DNA from: Dyella monticola
Lineage (GTDB): Bacteria; Pseudomonadota; Gammaproteobacteria; Xanthomonadales; Rhodanobacteraceae
Assembly (NCBI RefSeq): GCF_003363155.1
Contig: NZ_QRBE01000002.1
Span: 391,795 to 455,794, forward strand
DNA: 64,000 nucleotides
Direction of reading: 5' to 3'
Of this stretch, positions 59,367 to 64,000 are shown in pieces. The number at the start of each line of letters is the position of its first letter. Position 1 is the first letter of the stretch. The notes beneath the pieces were generated by a model. It had not been told where the DNA came from. It searched no databases and was given only the letters and a program-made list of their open reading frames with translations. A program made the translations under genes and the position numbers.

Positions 59367-59747
59367 CGGCCTTGAAGGCCTGCTCTCTCAAGTATCCACG
59401 TTACCCGCCGTTACACCGTAGAGTTCCGTCCCAAGGGAAATCTGATGCCGTTAGCACAAACCTTGCATGGGATAGCTGCCCGAGAAGCTGACGTCGACGG
59501 CACAGCGGTCAAACGGCACCCTTTGCCCGCAAGAACTTGTGCTTTTGGATAACCGATTGCCGGTTTTCAGCATGGCCGCAAATTTCTACTGTGGATTGCC
59601 AGCAATGTGATGTCCAGCAAGCTGTTTTTTGAGGAGACTCACACGAACTTCACGGCCGGGATTGTCTTATCCTTAAGCTGAACTGGCGGGAAAATGCGAC
59701 TCAACGCCTTCACATTTGTTGGTTACTTTTTCTGCAGGGGAAAACGC
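59367..59747. other. Intergenic stretch, no gene seen
   Basis: 381 bp between the antiporter and the MASE1 gene. No protein-like frame, clear terminator or repeat was seen. AGGGGAAAA (59737-59745) serves as the ribosome site of the next gene. Promoter elements must lie here but are not obvious. Confidence 0.5.
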
Positions 59748-61397
59748 ATGGGGAAGCGCTGGTGGACTAACGACTGGCTACTGCAGTTGGCGGTTGCGGT
59801 CGGCTACGGCCTTCTTTATTTGGCGATACACCCGCTATCCACTGCATATTGGCCAGTGCACGTAGGAGTCCGTCTTGCGTGCCTGCTTCTCATGCCTTAT
59901 CGGTTCTGGCCTGCTCTGTACGTGGGCGAAATTCTCCCGAATATTTACGAGATTCTCCCTTGCACTGAACAGGGGACTATTTGGATGGTTCTTCGATCCA
60001 TCCCTCCGTTCACGATAACCATGCCCATCGTGTGGTGGTGCCGCGAGCGGATGCCACCGCTTCCCCGCAGCACGCAACGTTTAGTTGATATCAAGGCGCT
60101 GCTTGTGTGTGTTTTGCTCGTCTCGCTGGGGAACATGGTCTACAGCTCAGCAGCCTCGGCCACCTCACTCGCTATTCCAGGACCCATGGCGGTTTTGCCA
60201 TGGACGATTGCTTTTTTCCTTGGGCCGTATCTGGCGATATTGTCAATAATCCCATGGGCGCTACTAGCGTGGCTCAATTATGAGCGTGGTCACTTGCGTG
60301 AACAGGCGAAGAAAGCACTGATCAGCCCGTTAGTACTTGAAACCGTGGTTTTGCTATTCCCTGCGGTGGTGCTTCTTGCGTGGCTAGATAAAGTGGGAAG
60401 TGACCAAATCAAGCAGATAGCGACCATAGCCATGTTTTTGCCTATGGCATGGCTGACCTTGAAACACGGCTGGCGAGCAGTTGCATTGAGCGCCCCGCTG
60501 GTCATCGCATGCATTTCGCTACCTCTTCCGATAGCTGATACCACTATCAGTGAGAATGTATATGCGACTCAGTTTTTCTTGAGCATCGCGGTTACGTCCT
60601 TGTTTGTTCTTGGGGCACGCATCAGTGTCCAACTGGTGGAAGAAGAACAAGAGCGCGTCACTGCCCGCAATGTGCAGCGCATTGCACGTCAAAACCTTCA
60701 AATGGGCGAACAGCGCATGAGGCAAGCATCCCAAGCGCTGGAATACCTCGCTGGCACCTTGCATCTGACCAACGGACGTCTGCTGGAACAGATGCGCCGT
60801 ATCGTGCCTAACATTGAAAGCCACGCTTTCTACAAACAGGCGCTCGCGACACAAACTCAGGTTTATCGTCTAGCCGAAAGCATGCACCCGATTGCTTGGC
60901 GCGAGCGCGGTCTGCCCGCCGCCCTAAACGAGACCATTGCGCGCGCACTGGACGAGGCCGGCATTGCCTATCGTTGCCAAATCAGCGGTCGTGGATTCAC
61001 ACGATTGGCCCCTTCCGTGCTTACAGCAACGTATCGGGCTGCTTGCGAAGTTGTCGTCTATGTCACATCCAGACTCAGCTGCACGGGTGTAAACCTCACG
61101 CTTCGCGGTGGCGAAACACGTGGCAAACGCTGGGTAGCTCTGCGCGTGGAAGGTGTGCTTGAAGAAACTGGCATTGCGAGTGCCGTTTATCATTCGGAGG
61201 AACGTAAACGGCTGGCGACAAAACTCGGAGCAAGCATACTGGATGTTCCCGAGATCCGGGATCATGTGCGTATCTTCGACGGAGAACTGCATACACGCAT
61301 GCCAAAAGACCGCCTGAGCATTACCGTGTTGCTGCACGACGCTATGCAAGAGGAACGGAGTGTTACCTCCGCTCCTATGCGCCTGTGGGTTAATTGA
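59748..61397 (+). CDS. MASE1-type membrane protein with degenerate kinase-like domain
   Basis: 549 aa from the ATG at 59748 (an ATG at 59694 adds 18 residues). The first 300 residues hold eight to nine membrane spans of MASE1 character (STAYWPVHVGVRLACLLLMP). A coiled-coil-like linker follows (EEEQERVTARNVQRIARQN). From about 370, LAESMHPIAWRERGLPAALNETI and LTATYRAACEVVVYVTSR resemble the post-DHp and N-box region of NarX-type histidine kinases. The phospho-acceptor His context, the N-box Asn and a DxGxG ATP motif are not visible. It may be an inactive sensor or a binding scaffold. Codon use is less GC-rich than its neighbours. Confidence 0.72.
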   Translation: MGKRWWTNDWLLQLAVAVGYGLLYLAIHPLSTAYWPVHVGVRLACLLLMPYRFWPALYVGEILPNIYEILPCTEQGTIWMVLRSIPPFTITMPIVWWCRERMPPLPRSTQRLVDIKALLVCVLLVSLGNMVYSSAASATSLAIPGPMAVLPWTIAFFLGPYLAILSIIPWALLAWLNYERGHLREQAKKALISPLVLETVVLLFPAVVLLAWLDKVGSDQIKQIATIAMFLPMAWLTLKHGWRAVALSAPLVIACISLPLPIADTTISENVYATQFFLSIAVTSLFVLGARISVQLVEEEQERVTARNVQRIARQNLQMGEQRMRQASQALEYLAGTLHLTNGRLLEQMRRIVPNIESHAFYKQALATQTQVYRLAESMHPIAWRERGLPAALNETIARALDEAGIAYRCQISGRGFTRLAPSVLTATYRAACEVVVYVTSRLSCTGVNLTLRGGETRGKRWVALRVEGVLEETGIASAVYHSEERKRLATKLGASILDVPEIRDHVRIFDGELHTRMPKDRLSITVLLHDAMQEERSVTSAPMRLWVN

Positions 61398-61430
61398 TTT
61401 ACTGGCGTCGGACCTCAAGCAGTATGAGTC

Positions 61431-61880
61431 TTATGATCCTCCATTGCCGCCGCAGTTCGGCGTTGAGCACGGCGCCGCTTGCAATACACTGAACTGCGTC
61501 GTCCCATTGCTCTGGGGTGTAGCGGTCACTGCCGTCGTACCATCGTTGTAGACCTGCGTCGAGCTTGAGTTGGACGACGAAGACGTCGACACGTTTTGCG
61601 AATCGACACCAACCGGCAGCACGATCGATGAACCATTGGCGGTACCGATTGCAGCGTGCACGGTACCGCCCAGATCATTGATCTGGATGTACTTGATGCC
61701 GTTCAGCATGAACACATATACGTGCCAATTGGGACTGACGCTTTGATCTGCAGCGTTCGGCCAGGATTGGCCAAGTCCAGTTGCCGGTGATGAGGTCTGG
61801 GCGATGGCGGTGGATGCGCAAAGAGCAAACAGGCCGGCGAATGCAGCTTTGCGGATGAGGCTTACTTGAGTGCGTGACAT
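61431..61880 (-). CDS. Small secreted protein with Ser/Asn-rich region
   Basis: 149 aa. Signal peptide (LIRKAAFAGLFALCASTAIAQ). The mature part has WHVYVFMLNGIKYIQINDLGGTVHAAIGTANG, a low-complexity Ser/Asn segment (about 99-107), and a Cys pair near the C-terminus (APCSTPNCGGNGG). I do not recognise a family. Convergent with the MASE1 gene. Confidence 0.75.
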   Translation of the reverse strand: MSRTQVSLIRKAAFAGLFALCASTAIAQTSSPATGLGQSWPNAADQSVSPNWHVYVFMLNGIKYIQINDLGGTVHAAIGTANGSSIVLPVGVDSQNVSTSSSSNSSSTQVYNDGTTAVTATPQSNGTTQFSVLQAAPCSTPNCGGNGGS

Positions 61881-62473
61881 GGGTTTCCCCTGGGTTGTGG
61901 TAGCTCGCGCTACCGGAAGCCGAAATGTAACAGGGGAAACGTTCGCGAGAAGGAGAATTTATTAAACCCACGGACTGACGATCCAGCCGGTCGAGAATGC
62001 GGGAGCGCATTCACATTTTCTTGACTCCCATTATTTTCCCAATGCGAGGACATTGCGTCTTAAATCGAGGCAACAGATGTGTTTGCGCCAGGCACTACAC
62101 ATGCGCCATTTAGCGGCAATCGGTGCGTGCTCACGGCCCTCGGCAACGTGTTGGGAATGCTTGCTATCGCACTGGCCGGCGCACCTGCCGATGCCGTTTA
62201 TCGCGAACGATTGCTTGTCGCAGTCAGCAACCTGTTTTCCGTTTTCACCTCTGCGCTATGGCGTGTTTCATCCGCAGCGCCGATGGCGGTCTTTTGCAAA
62301 TCGCCATGACGTTGACGAATGCCATGTTGGGGCGCGATCTCATGGGATCTGTAGTGCACTACGTGGACATGAACGCGTCCGACTCGACGATGGTGTGAAC
62401 TGACGAAGCTGCCAATCACCGCGAACATGCACCACCGATCTGAACCATTTCGCAGACTGCGCATCGAGCGCAC
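61881..62473. other. Intergenic stretch, no gene supported
   Basis: 593 bp between the secreted protein gene and the tRNA terminator. Short frames exist on the plus strand (62053-62403) but lack ribosome sites and family resemblance. The minus-strand promoter of the secreted protein should be near 61890-61950. Nothing else was seen. Confidence 0.5.
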
Positions 62474-62501
62474 AAAAAAAGCGCCTGCAAGGCGCTTTTT
62501 T
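62474..62501 (-). terminator. Rho-independent terminator after tRNA-Cys
   Basis: GCGCC-TTGCA-GGCGC on the minus strand followed by a run of seven T, starting 12 bases after the tRNA-Cys 3' end. A-run on the other side makes it potentially bidirectional. Confidence 0.85.
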
Positions 62502-62513
62502 CAACATCCGCAT

Positions 62514-62587
62514 TGGAGGCCAGGGTCGGAATCGAACCGGCGTACACGGCTTTGCAGGCCGCTGCATGACCACTCTGCCACCTGGCC
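62514..62587 (-). tRNA. tRNA-Cys (GCA)
   Basis: 74 nt including encoded CCA. Acceptor GGCCAGG pairs with CCTGGCC; anticodon loop CTGCAAA gives GCA; T-arm GGTTCGATTCC. U discriminator as in other tRNA-Cys. Confidence 0.95.
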
Positions 62588-62625
62588 AATGCGTGAACCA
62601 CAACCATAGCAGGTCAAGGTTCGCT

Positions 62626-62659
62626 TTAAAAAACAAAACCTCGGCTCACCGAGGTTTTG
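62626..62659 (-). terminator. Terminator between tRNA-Gly and tRNA-Cys
   Basis: On the minus strand CAAAACCTCGG-TGAG-CCGAGGTTTTG followed by TTTTTT: an 11-bp stem and U-run 8 bases after the tRNA-Gly 3' end. This implies that tRNA-Cys has its own promoter or relies on read-through. Confidence 0.85.
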
Positions 62660-62667
62660 CTTGAAAC

Positions 62668-62743
<76 letters not shown>

Positions 62744-62854
62744 ATCGGAGCCTGTAACTATAGCAGAATCGGCTTTGATGTGAATAGCCTGGGGTATCTT
62801 CTTTATCTGAATCTAACGAACCCGCATGGCCAGGAAGCAGCCATGCACGTTCGC

Positions 62855-63586
62855 TCACCCTTCCGACGGCAACGCGTCCATTTTGGCAGTGAGGCCGGAT
62901 ACCGCGCGGTACACGCGTGGTGGCATGCCTACGGTCGCCTTGAACTGTCGCGCGAATGCGCTCTGATCGATAAATCCACAGGCCATGCTGATCGAAGCCA
63001 CTGTTTGGTCGGTCCGCAACAGGCGCATTGCCGCCTCAATGCGCAGCTTGGTCAGCACCTGCTGTGGCGTGAGTTGGAACACGCGGCGGAAATGACGCTC
63101 CAGTTGTGCAATGGAAAGCCCGGCCTGTTCCGCCAGCGCTTGCACGCGAATCGCTTCGGCGTAGTTCTCTTGCATATAGGCGAGTACACGCTTGAGCCGG
63201 TCGTAGACAGGATGCTTGCCGTCTGGAAGGCCTAAATCGCGCGATATGCCGATCACCCCCCGGATCTTGCCGCGCGACACCAACGGCCGCTTGCACGTGA
63301 GGCACCAGCCAGGAGCGCGGTTGGCGAAGATATGCACTTCGAGCTGGTTCTCGATCACCTCGCCGGTCACCACGCGTCGGTCCTGCGCCGCATAAGAGCC
63401 ACCCATCGCAGCGGGGAAAAGTTCGGTGACCGATTTGCCGATGATGTCGCTGCGTTGTTTCAACCCCAGCCGACGCACCAAGGTGAGATTGGCGTGCGTG
63501 TACCGGCCTGCGGTGTCCTTGACGAAGAACACCACATCCGGCAATGCATCGAACAAGGATTCCAGTTCATCGGCAGAAATCTTCAT
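62855..63586 (-). CDS. PAS-AraC family regulator
   Basis: 243 aa from the ATG at 63586; an ATG at 63637 is in frame. A PAS domain (about 5-115; LPDVVFFVKDTAGRYTHANLTLVRRLG) precedes an AraC-type double HTH (LAEQAGLSIAQLERHFRRVF; SISMACGFIDQSAFARQFKATVG). It is divergent from a 4-hydroxyproline epimerase gene, so it probably controls hydroxyproline or amino-acid-derived metabolism. Confidence 0.87.
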   Translation of the reverse strand: MKISADELESLFDALPDVVFFVKDTAGRYTHANLTLVRRLGLKQRSDIIGKSVTELFPAAMGGSYAAQDRRVVTGEVIENQLEVHIFANRAPGWCLTCKRPLVSRGKIRGVIGISRDLGLPDGKHPVYDRLKRVLAYMQENYAEAIRVQALAEQAGLSIAQLERHFRRVFQLTPQQVLTKLRIEAAMRLLRTDQTVASISMACGFIDQSAFARQFKATVGMPPRVYRAVSGLTAKMDALPSEG

Positions 63587-63797
63587 GGGATAAATGTTGC
63601 GACGCAACGTCGCCGTGCCTGCAGTGCCTCGATTCAAACGCTCCCGGGCGGCCTAATCAAGCGCTTTTTGCTCAATCTCGGCACATAAGCACACTCTCTG
63701 GGGCCGCGGCAAATTCATACCGACTATGCCAAATTCCGCATGCACGGGCCCCAAGCCTTTCTAGACGCTTGCCGGAGGCGAAGACGAAGATGGCCGC

Positions 63798-64000
63798 ATG
63801 CCTACTCTCGACTTCATCGACTCCCACACCGGCGGAGAACCCACCCGGGTTGTGCTGTCCGGCTTCCCCGATCTAGGTAGCGGCCCGCTGGCCGAACGCC
63901 GTGAACTGTTCCGCGACCGCTACGACCACTGGCGCCAGGCGATCGCCTGCGAGCCGCGCGGCTCGGACACCATGGTGGGTGCTCTATTGCAGCCGCCGGT
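63798..64000 (+). CDS. 4-hydroxyproline 2-epimerase / proline racemase family, truncated by window
   Basis: 67 codons seen from the ATG at 63798, frame open to the edge. [15 protein letters not shown] is the hallmark N-terminus, and [15 protein letters not shown] matches hydroxyproline epimerases rather than proline racemases. It would convert trans-4-hydroxy-L-proline to cis-4-hydroxy-D-proline, first step of hydroxyproline use. The catalytic Cys pair is beyond the window. Confidence 0.82.
   Translation, partial: MPTLDFIDSHTGGEPTRVVLSGFPDLGSGPLAERRELFRDRYDHWRQAIACEPRGSDTMVGALLQPP

Noticed and set aside
62053-62403. Small plus-strand frames in the gap before the tRNA genes
   Set aside because: No ribosome sites, no similarity to known families, overlapping in several frames.

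Overview
The window looks like chromosome of a GC-rich gammaproteobacterium of the Xanthomonadales, most likely Rhodanobacteraceae (Dyella/Luteibacter/Rhodanobacter type). This is inferred from the non-phosphorylative L-fucose pathway, the glycosidase cluster resembling the Xanthomonas N-glycan (nix) genes, the order ndk-rlmN-pilF-rodZ ... yfgM-bamB-der, RcsB-like regulators, and REP-type GCCGGGATCCAG repeats. No marker here fixes the genus.

Region 1 (1-28049) is a carbohydrate locus. A minus-strand glycosidase operon (BNR/sialidase-like fragment, GH35, GH3 with PA14, GH18, GH29) and a glucokinase lie beside a plus-strand operon for L-fucose breakdown: aldo/keto reductase, lactonase, dehydratase, SDR and FAH-type hydrolase, followed by an FMN L-lactate dehydrogenase. 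The end products should be pyruvate plus L-lactate, with the lactate oxidised to pyruvate. The rest of the fucose system (FucP-type permease, mutarotase, IclR regulator, second GH29) lies at 23994-28049. Between the halves sits an AT-richer island (about 15710-23990) carrying an unusual split Rhs system. It has a large Sec-secreted YD-repeat protein ending in FN3 domains; a separate small secreted protein carrying the Rhs core and a glycine-rich tip; a small membrane protein; and a silent second core+tip cassette with its own small membrane protein. Two 502-bp direct repeats link the cassettes and would allow tip switching.

The first GH29 gene carries a 207-bp in-frame internal inversion (6371-6577): the missing C-terminal fucosidase sequence can be read from the opposite strand.

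Region 2 (28505-43800) is mostly housekeeping: CHAD protein, UspA, sirtuin, TadA, GuaA, GuaB, FolD, rhodanese-MoeB, Der, BamB, YfgM, RodZ, PilF, RlmN, Ndk. Region 3 (43958-48492) is a PsrA-type regulator with two palindromic operators, followed by fadN-like and fadA-like beta-oxidation genes. Region 4 (48781-64000) holds two MFS drug exporters, a pirin, a divergent pair of RcsB-like response regulators, EpmA, LigA, a Kef-type antiporter, a degenerate MASE1 sensor, a small secreted protein, tRNA-Cys, tRNA-Gly, a PAS-AraC regulator and the start of a hydroxyproline epimerase gene.
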